Assembly (NCBI RefSeq): GCF_943734655.1
Contig: NC_071355.1
Coordinates: 72,811,449 to 72,875,448, forward strand
Source: Sabethes cyaneus
Lineage: Eukaryota > Arthropoda > Insecta > Diptera > Culicidae
Length of the DNA: 64,000 bases
Reading direction: 5' to 3'
Made by a program: the position numbers and the translations under genes. Under the pieces are notes generated by a model. The model ran no database searches. It saw only the letters and a program-made list of their open reading frames with translations, and was not told where the DNA came from. Shown in pieces: positions 12,176 through 24,530 of the stretch (position 1 is the stretch's first letter; every line of letters starts with the position of its first letter).

Positions 12176-14600
12176 TGATTACCAATTTTCCCATGGAAAA
12201 TGAATTATTACATAATGGGACAGCATGCTGGTTTACATTAACTTTATTCGTGATTTAATTTTGTGCGACTTTTCACATTTTATGATAATTAAATGATTAG
12301 TTAAGTTTCATGTGACTAATATTAAAAACCAATTATCCTAACTAAAACCGAGACGTAGGCTGAACTGCGTTTTATTATATCATACATTAAAAATACGACG
12401 TTCATGAATGCATCTACGATTGCGAATGCAAGAATGCATTATTTCGTGAGAAAAAAGGTTATTAAAAATGAGTAATTTACACAAACTATGGTAACACCTG
12501 CAATAGACGTCTTACTTGAACTGTTCAAACCACGATCGCCGGAAATGCGCGGCATTGTTAGTTACATCGTCGTCAGTTAGACAAAAGTGGCGGCTTGGAG
12601 GTGTTTATAATTCAAACAACCCTGTTTATCTACACAAAACGGTGTGGTGACTTTGGTCCAAGCTACCGTACACACCTCTTCCTTGCGATAGTAACTGGCA
12701 TGCAGTGTGAAACGCCATGTTAAACAAACATACTTCCCAATGAGTGCGATGCGAGTAGGTACCAAGTGCACTTGGTCACAATGTACACTGTCGCCTTCGC
12801 GGTTGTGACTGTGGGTATGCAGCGTTACTATATTATGCACCATTCCGTTCCAAAATCACCTTTGGCACGTTGTTGCATTGCCTCGTCGGCACTCTAGAGA
12901 CTGTGTTTATCGGAGTCATGCAACTCGAAGTGTTTTATGGAACCGGGCAAAACAAACTGTGATTACAGAGATTAGAAATTGGTACAATTTTGTTTACTAA
13001 TGCCATAGTAAACAATGTTTATAATCTTCTTGAATTTGAGTAATAGTTTAACCTCGCCCTCAATTCTCTCAATTCGACAGATATACTGGCTGTAGAGCAT
13101 CGTGTCTATATTGATACAAATAATCTTTTCTAAAGCCAGTATATTTAAGAAGCTGAAAACGAAAGCCGTACCGACCGCTGAATAAACAAACCTGGAAGCA
13201 CGCTCGTCATGCAACTTCTGTCCGATCGAAGTGCAGGCTTCCTTCTTTGATGGTAGAGGAAGCGATCAAAATACGGCTGCAACGACGACTGGACAGTCGA
13301 ATGTGCCGCGTCTCACAACCGATTCATCGAAACATTCGTGTCCGGAGATAGTCATCTGCCCTAATAAACTTTCGCTGGTGGGTTTCCTAGCTAGCTAGCG
13401 GCCCCGGTATCGGTTTGCCTGCTCGGGGAAAGACTTCCAGGGGACGGACGGCAGGGGAGGAAATTCAGGTCACACCGCAGCAATACTTTTCTTACCCACT
13501 TCTGTAGGTATCGTTTATGTTGTTTTTCTCCTGCGCGCTGGCTGGCTGGCTGGTTGGTTGGCTGGATAGCGCGTGATTTTCAGAACGATTTCCTTTCCTT
13601 TCACTTTATTGCACTCTTCCATTATTGTGTATAAATACATTTTAATGCTTTTTATTACGATTTTTCAACCCTGTTTTACTGTAGCTGCTTAGCAGGCAAA
13701 GTTCACTGCATGTTGTATTATATGCTCGGACGATTACCTTCTCGAGGTACCTAACCTACCATGGCGAACCGTGTCATGGTGTAACTGAACTCAGCTTTTT
13801 CCGATCTTGAGGGAAATACACTGTATAATTATTTTGAAATGTATTTCGATAGTTTTTAGAAATTAAATGAATACTATTTTTGAGTTTGTTTCAGTTTTTC
13901 AGTATGTAAATAGAGGAAAGCAATAAGTACACTTTAATTCACGGTACCTAGACAGTGTGCAGCGAAAAGTTGCCATTTCCGGTAATCTGATTGCTAGCTT
14001 TGTGCTGTGCGGCTATGGTACGTGTCGCTACGTGTTCACGACGACGGACGAATAAAAAATTGACCTAACGAAATACCAGTTTGACCAGACTAAGAAAGAA
14101 ATACCTTTCAGCAACCGACCGAGCAACCAAGCGTATGTACCTACATAAAAATGTTATTGCTGAACCATGTGTCATATGTGTCGTGAATCGTCTCTTACAG
14201 TTATTAGCTATGCTTTAATATCTCTAACATGAATATTCGTTATTAATTTTCTTGAACTTCTTAAAGTAATCTGTTTTGATGCCTCAAGAAACGAGTTCAA
14301 CTACCTCAATTGAAAAGTTATTTCCTTTTGCAAAACACACGTGTTCGCAAACGAATAACGATAGCTTCATCTGAGCAGCAAGTTTCCGTATTATGTATCT
14401 CTCATGCTTGTGTAAGACCTTAAACTAATGCAATTATCTTTAATCTCTTTAGTTTCAGAAGCCGGTCTGCAAAACGAAACTGGATTATTGCGGTACTTGA
14501 AGCTGACTGACTGTCCGTTACCGGTAAGAATTATTCAAAAGAATGCGATTGTAGATTTAAACGACACGTTTACCTATCAAAAACCGGAATGTCTGTTTCT
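12176..14600. other. Non-coding stretch with a GC-richer patch
   Basis: Mostly AT-rich sequence. A GC-richer patch at about 13240-13600 contains a (CTGG)n-type run at about 13535-13566. No open frame is convincing. An unseen untranslated exon or regulatory region in the GC-rich patch cannot be excluded. Confidence 0.35.
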
Positions 14601-14608
14601 ATGTGCAG

Positions 14609-17600
14609 TAGAGTGTCCCAAAATAGCACTATGTCAGAAAACCTGGGGGCTCACCCCTCAAATGATAGCTTAGGGTGTCACAACAAAACTTTTATATGAC
14701 GTCAATATTGGTTGCCGCGATTTAGGGGTCGCACATTTGAGTTTTATGAAAAAATGGCATTTTTCAGGAGTAAATTCAGAAAAACATTTTTAGAAATGTT
14801 AAAGTAGGTGAAAAAAGGTACTTAACTATTTTTTTCACATTCATTGGGATCTGATACATTCATAAAAAAGTAATGGTGGCATGTTTGGAGTCATATTTGG
14901 TTACAAAAATTTATTGAATTTGGCAAAAATTTAGAATTTTCGAAATTTCATTTAAATAAACGTCAAAACAGGGTATCGAACAGTATCTCAAAGTAACGTA
15001 CGTATACTGTATAGATGGGAAATTTTATGACAAATAACTTTGCCGAAGAAAGTATGGACGTATGTTCAAATCTCGCTGAGGTATTCACGTTTTTGTGAAG
15101 GCGGGACCAAACATATTTTCGCAATTTTCAAATTTTAGTAGTTCCACGTGAAAAAGATAAATGAAAAAACTTGAAGTATTTATTCTAAACGTTACCTAGG
15201 TGTTTGATGGGAAGAAATATGCACCTTCCACAGAATTTAGCACCAGTTAGGCTCAAGAATCACTTATGAAAAGGGCGTATTTATATTAATAGGTACTACG
15301 TTTGAAAAATCGTATCTCCCGAAACTAGGGTTGCTCCAAAATGATGCCTAAGCATGAGTTGTAGAAAATTGATTTTTAAACCTGAAAAAATAAACTCTGA
15401 AATTTTTTTTGACCCTTTTTGTACTATCAGTAGATGGTAGAATCAGCAAGGTGTATTCAGATAAATTGAAAGGTAATACAGTGGTATTCCGATTATATCT
15501 ACACCTGGTTTAATCTACACCCGATTTTAGGTACCCCCGATTTTGTCTACCATTTAGACCCGGTTTTATCTACCTTTTTTTAAATTGTCATTTCGACATG
15601 AAAATTTGCAAGATTTCATGAATTTATGCATAACAGGGAATATTTCTCTGTATTTTATAGTTTACTATATGGCATCTGTGGTATGTAATTATATACAGAA
15701 TGGGTATAATAATGCTGAAGTCAAATACGCAAAGTAACTTGCATTTATTTTGTAACGCATATTTTTAACATTTCATAATGATCCTTTGTGATATTTTTCT
15801 ATACCGTAACGCTAACGGGCACACCCCGTCTCCGCTAGAAACTATGGTTATCACCTTTCTTTCCTTAAAAATTTTAATCTTTTGAACCATTGAACCGATT
15901 TGAATAATTTTATTACCAAATAAAAGGAATTTTATTGAGCTTTTCAAAAAAAAAAAACAATAAACTGACGTTCAAAGTTTTTTATGATTGCAAAAACATT
16001 TTTTGTCGGAGCCTTGAAACTCTTAAAATCACTTAAAACATTTAAAATATTCGTTTTTGCCTTTCTACTATATAAATATATAGCAATCACTCGGAAACCC
16101 GGAAATGAAAAAAAGGTTTTATTTTTTCATTATACTTTCAATGGCAAGCTAGTTGTTTACATACGATATCAAAAACAGATATCTGACATTTTTAGTTTTT
16201 GAGATACTCTTTTTAAGAAATAAAGATGCGAAAATGCAATGGACTCGCATTGCGTTTTACTTTGGAGACGCATTTCTTTGTCAAAAAACCCCTTTTATTA
16301 CAAGTAAAAACAAAAACCATGCGTCTCCATTGTATTCTTGATACTTTTTGAAGAACTTCTTTGGTCTGCACACCATGGAAACAGAAAAAGTGAATGTTTT
16401 CAATATATTTGCGATAATAAAAAAAAGTTTGGGCTTTAGTCCAATATTTTTTTGCTGAAAGCTCATTAAAATACTTTCCATTTGGTATTAACATAATTGA
16501 AATCGGTTCAATGGATCAAAAGTTATGAATTTTCAAAGAAAAAAAGGTGGAAAAAATGGTAACTTTTGAGACCACACTGACTCAGAAAAGAGAACCCGTA
16601 GTAATACGGATCCAAAATTTACTACAAAGGAATAAGTACACAAAATTAGAATAAAATCGGAGCAATTTTGAATTTCGATATGTCTTTTTTCATAACATTG
16701 CTGAGTTGACGTGCGTTATGGCTAATGGTTGATATGAATAAAATGAGCCCTACGCATCAAATTACGCTAAAATAATACATAATTGAAAAAATTGATCAAT
16801 ATTAACAATATTTTTTGTTCATTTAAATTATTTTGGAGCAATTTATTTTTCCCCAAATTTGTCTACTTTCCAAATATATCTACCAAAAATTTTCGGATGG
16901 GTAGATAAAATCGGTAAACCACTGTATTTATTCTAGTTGCTAACAATGTAATATAACACGGATAACATATGAAATGGACACATTTAAAATAAAAAAATAA
17001 AACACATTAAATTTTTTTTCAAATATCTTAAATACGGCTGCATTTAGAAGCTAATTATTATTTTGAACGCGTGTTGTCAAGCACATACGAAGTTGTTCTT
17101 CAAATTCAAATATATGTATAACGAGAAATATAAGAATAACAATAAGAAATATAATAATAATCTTAGGTTACAAAATATTCATAAAAGTCGTTGTTCTACA
17201 AAATCCTTTGATAAATGTTGCACCATTTCAGAAAAAAGTCTCAAAATGCATCAAATCACCACTATTTTTCCAAAAAAATCGAGGTTACCATTTCCTGTAT
17301 ATTTTAATTTTACATTTTTTCCTGACTTTAGAACATAGAGAATTTTTTTTTTTAGTGTTTATTTTTTTCATGTTTAAAACTCAATTTTCAAAAGCTCACG
17401 CTTATACTTCATTATGGAGCAAACCTAGTTTCAGGAGATACAATTTCTCAAACGTAGTACCTATTAAAATAAATACGCCCTTTTTAAAAGTGATTCTTGA
17501 GCCTAAATTGTGCCAAATTCTTTGGAAGGTGCATGTTTCCTCTTATCAAAAACGTTAGTGACGTTTAGAGTAAATAGTTACAGTTTTCTCATTTACCTCT

Positions 17601-18144
17601 TTCACATGAAACTTCTAAAATTTGAAAATTACAGAAATGTGTTTTGTTGCGTCTTCAAAAAATAGTAAATAAACTCCGCGAGATTTAAAGATACGTCCTT
17701 ACTTTCTTCGGCAAAGTTGTTCGTCATAAAATTTCCCATCTACACAGTGAAGCTACGTTGCTCTGAGATACTGTGCGATACCCTGTTTTGACGTTTATTT
17801 AAATGAAATTTTGAAAATTTAAAATTTTTCCCGAATTCAATAAATTTTTGTAACCAAATATGACTCCAAACATGCCACCATTACTGTTTTATGAATGTAT
17901 CAGATCCCAATGATTGTGAAAAAATAGTTAAGTACCTTGTTTCATATATTATAACACTTCTAAAAATATTTTTTTGAATGTACTTCTGAAAAATGCCATT
18001 TTTTCATAAAACTCAAATGTGCGACCCCTAAATCGCGGCAACCAATGTTGACGTCATATAAAAGTTTTGTTGTGACACCCTAAGCTATCATTTGAGGGGT
18101 GAGCCCCCGGCTTTTCTGACATAGTGCTATTTTGGGACACTCTA
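14609..18144. mobile_element. hAT-type foldback element with ~0.8 kb inverted arms
   Basis: The element starts TAGAGTGTCCCAAAATAGCA and ends with the reverse complement. An 8-bp direct duplication ATGTGCAG flanks it exactly (14601-14608 and 18145-18152). An 8-bp duplication plus a TAGAG-type terminus is the hAT pattern. The left arm (about 14609-15430) pairs with the right arm (about 17335-18144) over roughly 800 bases with modest divergence. No transposase is visible, so it is non-autonomous. The spacer is occupied by a second foldback at 15479-16924. Transcription would yield a long hairpin RNA. Confidence 0.9.
15479..16924. mobile_element. Tc1/mariner-type foldback MITE nested in the hAT element
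   Basis: The ends are CAGTGGT.. and ..ACCACTG, flanked by TA (15477-15478, 16925-16926). The terminal repeat matches imperfectly for about 25 bases, including a CGAT(T)..ATCTAC segment. Inside, a second inverted region pairs about 15835-15935 with about 16480-16560. A small hairpin (ggagacgcat / atgcgtctcc) occurs at about 16265-16328. There is no transposase. Short open frames inside are chance. Confidence 0.82.
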
Positions 18145-18152
18145 ATGTGCAG

Positions 18153-21060
18153 TCTTGACGGCTCTCAACCGCAGTTCAAACTAGACAGGAAGTAAAATAA
18201 TAATCTGCTGCCCATTTAAAAGGCTAGTTATGATAATCCTTCATCCTTAGTTTGAGACTTTTATGAACCTCCCTGGTTCATAAATTTAAGAGTACCATTT
18301 ATTTGATTTTTATGATTCGACGTCGACTTTACGATTCACTCTTTTCAACCTCCCCACAAAAGAAAAACCTCGATTCGAAGCTTCGGTTGTTCGCACGATG
18401 TGATGACTTCTCTGTCGATTTACACAGACTTACAGATTGCTTCATTCGTGTTATGATATTTGATTTTTATTTTACTCATTCGCAACATAAAATAAAACTA
18501 TGCAATGAAATTAAAATTCATAATTATGAACCCCAATATTATTATGGTACATTTTCATTGAATGTCATCTGATCTCAAAACTGACACAAATTGCACTTTG
18601 AATAGGAAATCAGTTCACAATCTTTTGGTTTTGACCGTGTCTTGTTAAATCATTTTCATGTAGTCAAAATCGAGTATTCAACGTCTTACTCACCGCAAAT
18701 GGCTTTAATCAAGAACGTTCCAGCTAGTTTTATTAATTCATACTCTATAATCCTTTTTCGATTTCTTTCCATAATTTACTACATCACTATCAAACAAATC
18801 GAAGCACATGCTATTTTAACTTGCTTTAACTAACAATAAGTTGGATACCTACAAAGGCTTTTTGCATTCCCCCCGTTTTCTTGAAAAGGTTAGCTTTAGA
18901 ACTTACAACTCCATTACTCTGGCTTATTATATGATACTAGAATTTTGCAATTTCGCTAAGTCATGAAAAGTCTTATATGTACCTCATTCGAGATTTTAGA
19001 AGTGGCATAAAATCTCATATAAGCAAATAGCGTAGAATTGCTATTATTTTTTGCATTCCTAAACTTTGTAGCAATCAACAAGTTTTTGTAGTAAAATCAT
19101 CAAATCATCATAGTCAAATCATGAAACTTTGTTTAATCAAGTCAAAAGTATGGGGTTTTCAATGGTCGCTCAATTAATACATTTACAAAATCGGGTTCGC
19201 TAGCGATTAAAACTAACTCAAACCCCGGGGAATAAACTCGAAAAGCACCAATTCATTTGAAAAACATCGGGAGAATTGAATGTCATCGATTGGGTACCGT
19301 GATGAATTCACAAACGGTCCAATTTGCCTGATTCTCTCCTAGATCCACAATAACACGTTCATTTGCTATTGCGTAAAAATATAGTTTGATAGAAAACATA
19401 AAATATTCACTCCAAAATACTGAATCTATAATGATACAGAATAAAGAAGGGTTCATTCAACGAATTGGTAGAACGAATTGCATTTTTATGTTCCGTTTTC
19501 TTACTTCACTTACGTGAAAAAAATAAATTATCACGTGGAGAATATAGCTAGATGATCGCTCATTCATTTACCTTCCACGGAAACTAATGTCTATTTATCC
19601 TGCTTGTACAAGAACGCAGAAGAAAACCCTTCATCCGTTAATGAGTTCTTCTTCAGTATATACTACATGCATTCGTTCTGTCTCGTTAAAGCTTGAAACA
19701 TATGAATGAAAACAATGTTGGTCCGACGCAGTGATGTATGATTTATACACATCATGCTAGTTTTAATTGCTAGTCTGATTTTATATTTGTGTATTATGCT
19801 ATAGAACAATATTTTTACGTTGAAATACTACGACTTCTAGCTTTCTAGCGCGTATAATTGCTCGTCCAGTTTGCACCAACTCATTATAGTTTTTAGAAAA
19901 TTAATTTGTTTACGATTTAAGACTGCTGCACTGCAGTTGATTACAGCGTAGCTGAAAGGTTTTAATGTTTTATAAATCATCGTTGCACGTTTTTGTGCCA
20001 TTTCGATATATTGTACCGTAAAGTAGCGATTTGTTTTGGGCAACACTTTGACTGGTCCACTCAAAGCTGGAATATTTCCAAACAATCTTTATTGCAGTCC
20101 ACACCCATCTTTGTCGTAGCTTGGCAAAAAAATGAAAGAAAGTGATGATTAGTATTTGCTTTATAGGGGGCCTCCGACTCTCCCATAAACAGAAACGTCA
20201 TATAATAGTGATCGTCACGTGACGACGAAGCGATACAGCTTTGGGTTCGACTCAGGTGGATCCGATGTGTTTGAAAGTTGTGACAGTAAATGAGGGTTCA
20301 ATAATTCATCGTGACGATCCCTTCGAACGTTTCATACTTTTCGTTGCATGAACTTATTTATGACCATAATTAGTCATATATCGGTTGACATAACCACTTT
20401 GTAACAACTGTAGAGCTGTAGTAGACGTGGTACTTGCAAGAAGGGCTTAAAAAAGGGTCTACAGCATGGAACTCCTTTTCTCCGGAATTTGGCTATCGGA
20501 CTTCCTGAATAGGAGCGATCGCTACTTCGAGTCGATGTAGCTCTCGAGTAAGCAAGCCAGCTCGTGCCGATTTATGGAGAGCAGGGCCCGACAACGTCAC
20601 CTTCAATTGCATAGCGTCACTCAATAATGAAGTAGTGAAGCTTCGGTTTCAACAGAAGCAGCACCGCTTCAGTTTCAAACTGGCTTCAGTCAGCGTCAGC
20701 GAAACGGGTTTCACTTCGTGATGACCATAGGTTTCAACTTTTCATTTGTACTTTTCTATCAAATATTCAGAAGAAGGCCAGCAACTATGAATGCAAATGA
20801 ATTGAATTTGAGTAACATTTCCTACAATGAATGCAACGCATATTAAAGTTAACCTTGTAAATGTCGACAAATCGTGCCTGACTTTCTGCCGTCGTCAATT
20901 GAACCAGCCTCCAACTTCAACTGAAGCTTGCTTGAAACGTTCTGTTCAACAAGTGAAGCAAGTCACTTCATGTATGAAGCGAAGGTAAGAGAAAGTCAGT
21001 TTCATTTATTTGTTTTATTTCATTTATGAGAGTAACGGTTTATTATCTAACCGAGGTCTT
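18153..21060. other. Non-coding stretch, no gene recognised
   Basis: AT-rich sequence up to about 20100, then mixed. An imperfect hairpin-capable segment lies at about 19269-19341. From 20640 to 20990 there are several copies of gaagc/cttca-rich words (for example gcttcagtttcaaactggcttcag) in both orientations. No open frame or RNA gene is convincing. Confidence 0.35.
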
Positions 21061-21064
21061 AGAC

Positions 21065-21315
21065 ATAGCTTGCGGCATACAGCCGCACTTGCGCGTGTCA
21101 TTATCCCGGAATAGTTGTTCTAACTCTTCACGAACTCTGTCCTCCTTCGGGCCCTTTTCTTCAGGATCGTGGGCAACTCATTCCGCGCTCGTTGATACTT
21201 GGTCAAATTCTCCTTCGTGGCAATGCTCATTCCAAGGCCTTTTTTCCTTTCAATTGCATGTTGCATTCCCCGTCAAACCAGTCATTCCGCGCGCTCGTGG
21301 TTAATTCGCCTAGCA
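21065..21315 (-). pseudogene. RTE-like LINE fragment, endonuclease-RT linker region
   Basis: The - strand reads LGELTTSARNDWFDGEC near 21300, then a lysine/glutamate-rich linker (KEKRPWNEH, EEKGPKEDRVREELEQLF) with shifts and stops. The RNDWFD-EC signature is typical of the linker after the endonuclease in RTE-like proteins. The fragment is immediately downstream of the Jockey element's 3' end and may be part of its target. The 5' block at 24225-24530 could be the other side of the same disrupted RTE, but no target duplication was found to prove this. Confidence 0.55.
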
Positions 21316-21416
21316 CCAGGGTTGGGGCCTCATTAACGTCCTTATTTTGTGATCTTTGTCTATTGTTTACTGTTTATTAATTAAAAGTCAACAGATTTTT
21401 CTATCCTACTGACTAC

Positions 21417-22480
21417 TTAAAAACTAATAGCAAGAGCTCTAAATCGGGTATTCAGCACGTTGCGGCTGACGTCAAAGTCGAAGTAGGACACAAAACGGTT
21501 GAAGTTCCGTTGTAAGCCGGTTATAGTACCGAAAGTACTGTAGTTAGTTCTCCGATGTGGTATATGCAAGAAGGAATTGTTCCGCGTTAAGTGAGACCGA
21601 GTTAAGATGTCTAGTCTTCCTAGAATCCAAGGACAGTCAATCCGGGATGTCAGAACATCTGATACGAAGATGGCTCTAGTTACGTCCCGACGTGTTTGCG
21701 GGGTGTCCAAGTTGATTAATCTGTAGCGCTGTTCGTAGCTTGGTGGCCGGAACGGATCATTCCATGGTAACCTACGGAGGGCAAAGCGGATGAACCTCCG
21801 TTGTACCGACTCTATTCGAATGACGCCGTTTTGGTAATACGGGCTCCATACGGGAGCGCAATACTCGAGGTTGGAGCGAACCAACGCACAGAAGAGTGAT
21901 TTCAAACAATAAATATCGTTGAAGTTCTTGGCGATACGCATGATGAATCCCAGGTTTCTGCAGGCCTTGTCGACAACGAATGAAACATGCTGTTTGAAAG
22001 TCAATTTAGAGTCCAGCAGTACTCCAAGATCCTTGACGCAATCTACACGGCGTAAGAGTACGCTTGATAATCGGTAATCGAATATTATAGGGTTCAGCTT
22101 TCTCGAGAACGTTATCACTTCACATTTGTCGGGATTTAGTACCAAGCGATTGTGTTTGCACCATCCAGCGAATATCAATAGTTGCTCCTGGAGTGCGAGA
22201 GTGTCCGATGAATCGTTAACTTTCGAAAACAGTTTCAGGTCGTCGGCGAACACAAGCCGAGGACCTTTGAGCATTAAGTTGACGTCGTTGAAATAAATAA
22301 GAAAGACCAACGGTCCGAGATGGCTACCTTATGGGACTCCAGAAAAAGCGGTGAAAGCCGGTGAGGTGAAGCCATTGATAGACACGTTGATAGGACGGTT
22401 CGTCAGATACGATTTAAACCACTGAAGCAGCGGCCCTCCAATAACCAGTTTGTCCAGTTTTGCAACGGCGATTAGATGAT
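21417..22480 (-). pseudogene. Jockey ORF2 C-terminal part: RT palm and C-terminal region
   Basis: Downstream of the 35-bp duplication the frame gives the motif A segment (AAFDKLNH near 22490), then GVP-stop-GSHLGP. A TAA at 22329-22331 interrupts the conserved PQG-type motif, and the codon would be a single C-to-T change from CAA. After it a 297-codon frame carries the catalytic FADD box (LVFADDLKLF near 22240), then WCKHNRLVLNPDKCEVITF, KDLGVLLDSKLTF and the Jockey C-terminal EYCAPVWSPYYQNGVIRIES region. It ends at 21417. Confidence 0.85.
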
Positions 22481-24178
22481 TTAGCTTGTCGAAGGCGGCG
22501 GAGAGGTCAGTGTAGATAACGTCCGTCTGGGATCGGTCGTCAAAGTGTAGAAAACGTCCGTCTGGGATCGGTCGTCAAAGCAGTCCGTTACGTACGTAGT
22601 GAGCGTTAGTAGATTGGTAGACGTTGAGCGCTTCGGCATGAATCCGTGTTGTTCATCAGCGATGTATTGCTGGACGAACGAGGAAATTGGCACGATTACA
22701 ACGAGCTCGAAGAGTTTTGATAATGCACATAAGGCAGAGATTCCTCTGTAGTTGTCTATGTTCCTTTTGTTCCCCTTCTTATGAACTGAAAACATGTAGG
22801 CGGATTTCCAAGCAGAAGGAAATATGCCTGAGCTAATCGAGTAGTTAAATAGACGTCGGATTGGAGCAGCCAAGGCATCAATGCAGTTCTTTAAAAATAT
22901 TGAAGGTACGCCATCCGGTCCACTGGAAGTTGAGCTTTTCAACTTCAAAGCGGCCTGCTTGATCATAGAATCATCAATAGACAGGTTAGTGAGAGAATCG
23001 CTGAGATTTGGACCGCTGACTAAAGCAGTCGATACTTCTGTTTCGGACAGCCTTTCATCGACAAAGACGCTGGAGAATTTCCGCGAGAACAGTTGACAAA
23101 CCATATCTAATTTAGTCGCAGTTTGGCTTCCAAGGAACATGGCTGATGGAAGACCGTCGTCTTTCCGTTGTGCACTAACATATTTCCAGAACGACTGGGG
23201 GTTACGCTTCAGCCTTCGCTCAACGTTGTTTAAGTATTTGCGGAAGCAGTGTCGGCTTAACTTTTTGTAGCGCTTGTTGAGGGCCTGATAGTGGTTTCGC
23301 AGAGATTGGGTTTTATACCTTGAAAACCTCCTCAAGGCAGCCTTTCTTTCAGATTTAAGGCGACGTAGTGTGGCGTTTATCCAAGGCAGGTGCGGCTCTA
23401 TGCGTATCGTCTTTTTCGGCACGTGGCGGTCGATGATATAATTTAAAATGTGCGAGAAGGTCAAGGCGGCAGCATTTACGTTGTTCTCTTCCAAGGCTGC
23501 GTTCCAGTCGATACTGTTTAGTATACCTTGGATCGCATCAAAATCGGCACAGTTGAAATCGTAATACACAGACAACGGTAAGTCGGTCGTTTTGCATGGT
23601 GTATGTTGATAAATCGGAACTAATAGCGGTGGATGATTGAGAACATCTTTAACGAGTGGAGCAGGCGCCAACATATATTCTGGAGCCTGACTGCAAACAC
23701 TAGCGAAGCAGAGATCTAAGCAGCGTCCGTTTTCATTGGTGATTTTGTTAATTTGCTGCACAGTGGCTGTACTATAGCAGTCGAACAACTGGGTGGTGAT
23801 CGGGGGAGGAGTTACAGAGCTGAAGTCGACGAACAGATAGCCGTTGCCGCGTTCACGCCAATTAATCCCGGGGAGGTTAAAATCTCCAAGAATTAGCAAG
23901 TCATCAGAGGCGGAGGCTGCCGAAGAAATTGTGGAGACCGATGCCATATGAGCCTTGAGGAGTACGGCGTCCCTTTCTCGATCCGGTGGGAAATAGACAT
24001 CGCACAGGAATAGAGAGCGATCGGATAAATTTATAGACACCCAAACTTGCTCAACAGGTAACCAGTCATTGTGTTCTAAGACAGAGGCCTTGAGTTGGCG
24101 ATGAACCGCTACTAAAACGCCGCCGGCCGTTGATTTTCGGCTGTTGTGCGCACTTCGGCCATTCCCAATGTTCCCAAT
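22481..24178 (-). pseudogene. Jockey ORF2 N-terminal part: endonuclease + RT fingers
   Basis: About 565 codons are open. Early residues read GGVLVAV, then VYFPPDRERD and the endonuclease core ILGDFNLPGINW near residue 100. A basic linker (RRLKSERKAALRRF) follows. The reverse transcriptase begins with TSSGPDGVPSIFLKNC, MFSVHKKGNKRNIDNYRGIS and EQHGFMPKRSTSTNL. The frame is lost at about 22550, where a 35-base segment occurs twice in tandem (starts at 22518 and 22553), just before the first catalytic aspartate region. There is no true ATG at the left end; the frame simply opens inside the truncated endonuclease. Family assignment is secure from the motif order. Confidence 0.85.
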
Positions 24179-24224
24179 TCCCAATGTTCCGAGCCGAATT
24201 TTCTTTATTTTTCTTGTAATTTTG

Positions 24225-24530
24225 TTTAGGTAGATTGCCTTACTAGGACCACGCTTCCGAGTCTCGCGATGAGCCCGCCGTTTACCATTTATTGCCGTGC
24301 AAACAGATTTCCTATTTCAGCCGACTGCTCCGGATCAGACGCTGTCGTGCGCCGCTCCTAACCTAGAAGATCGCATCAGTGCCTCTTTTCCTATCGATTT
24401 ACGACCTTAGCTTCCAACAGGGTTGGTTACCCCATCTCCGGGACGAAGGTTGCTCGTACCCCAGCTGGCATCACGAGGAGGTAGGGACAAGACTTACTGG
24501 ATAAGCACGACCGTTTCGCGACGCGCTTGT
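24225..24530 (-). repeat. LINE 5'-UTR-like block
   Basis: This region shares phrases with two other sites. GCCTTACTAGG...CTCGCG also occurs near 38050. 'cgaccttagcttccaacagggttgg' and 'gtaccccagctggcatcacgaggaggtagg' resemble 38380-38450 and the 5' leader of the RTE element at 31535-31595. It is therefore probably the 5' untranslated region of an RTE-type LINE in - orientation, now without its coding part. Confidence 0.5.

Larger units (their letters stand above)
21375..24190 (-). mobile_element. Jockey-clade non-LTR retrotransposon, 5'-truncated
   Basis: The element reads from about 24190 (endonuclease, already truncated at its N-terminus) to an A-rich 3' end with ATTAATAAACAGTAAACAAT near 21375-21395. 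It has far fewer lesions than the other Jockey copies in the window: one 35-bp tandem duplication and one nonsense codon were found. No poly(A) tail or clear target duplication was seen. The upstream edge begins in a small local duplication (cccaatgttcccaattcccaatgttcc). Confidence 0.85.

Noticed and set aside
15765..17558. Cluster of short open frames on both strands
   Set aside because: All lie inside the two foldback elements and are lysine/phenylalanine-rich artefacts of AT-rich DNA.
20200..20270. ttgggttcgactcagg resembling a tRNA T-arm
   Set aside because: No A-box or acceptor stem at the right distance upstream.
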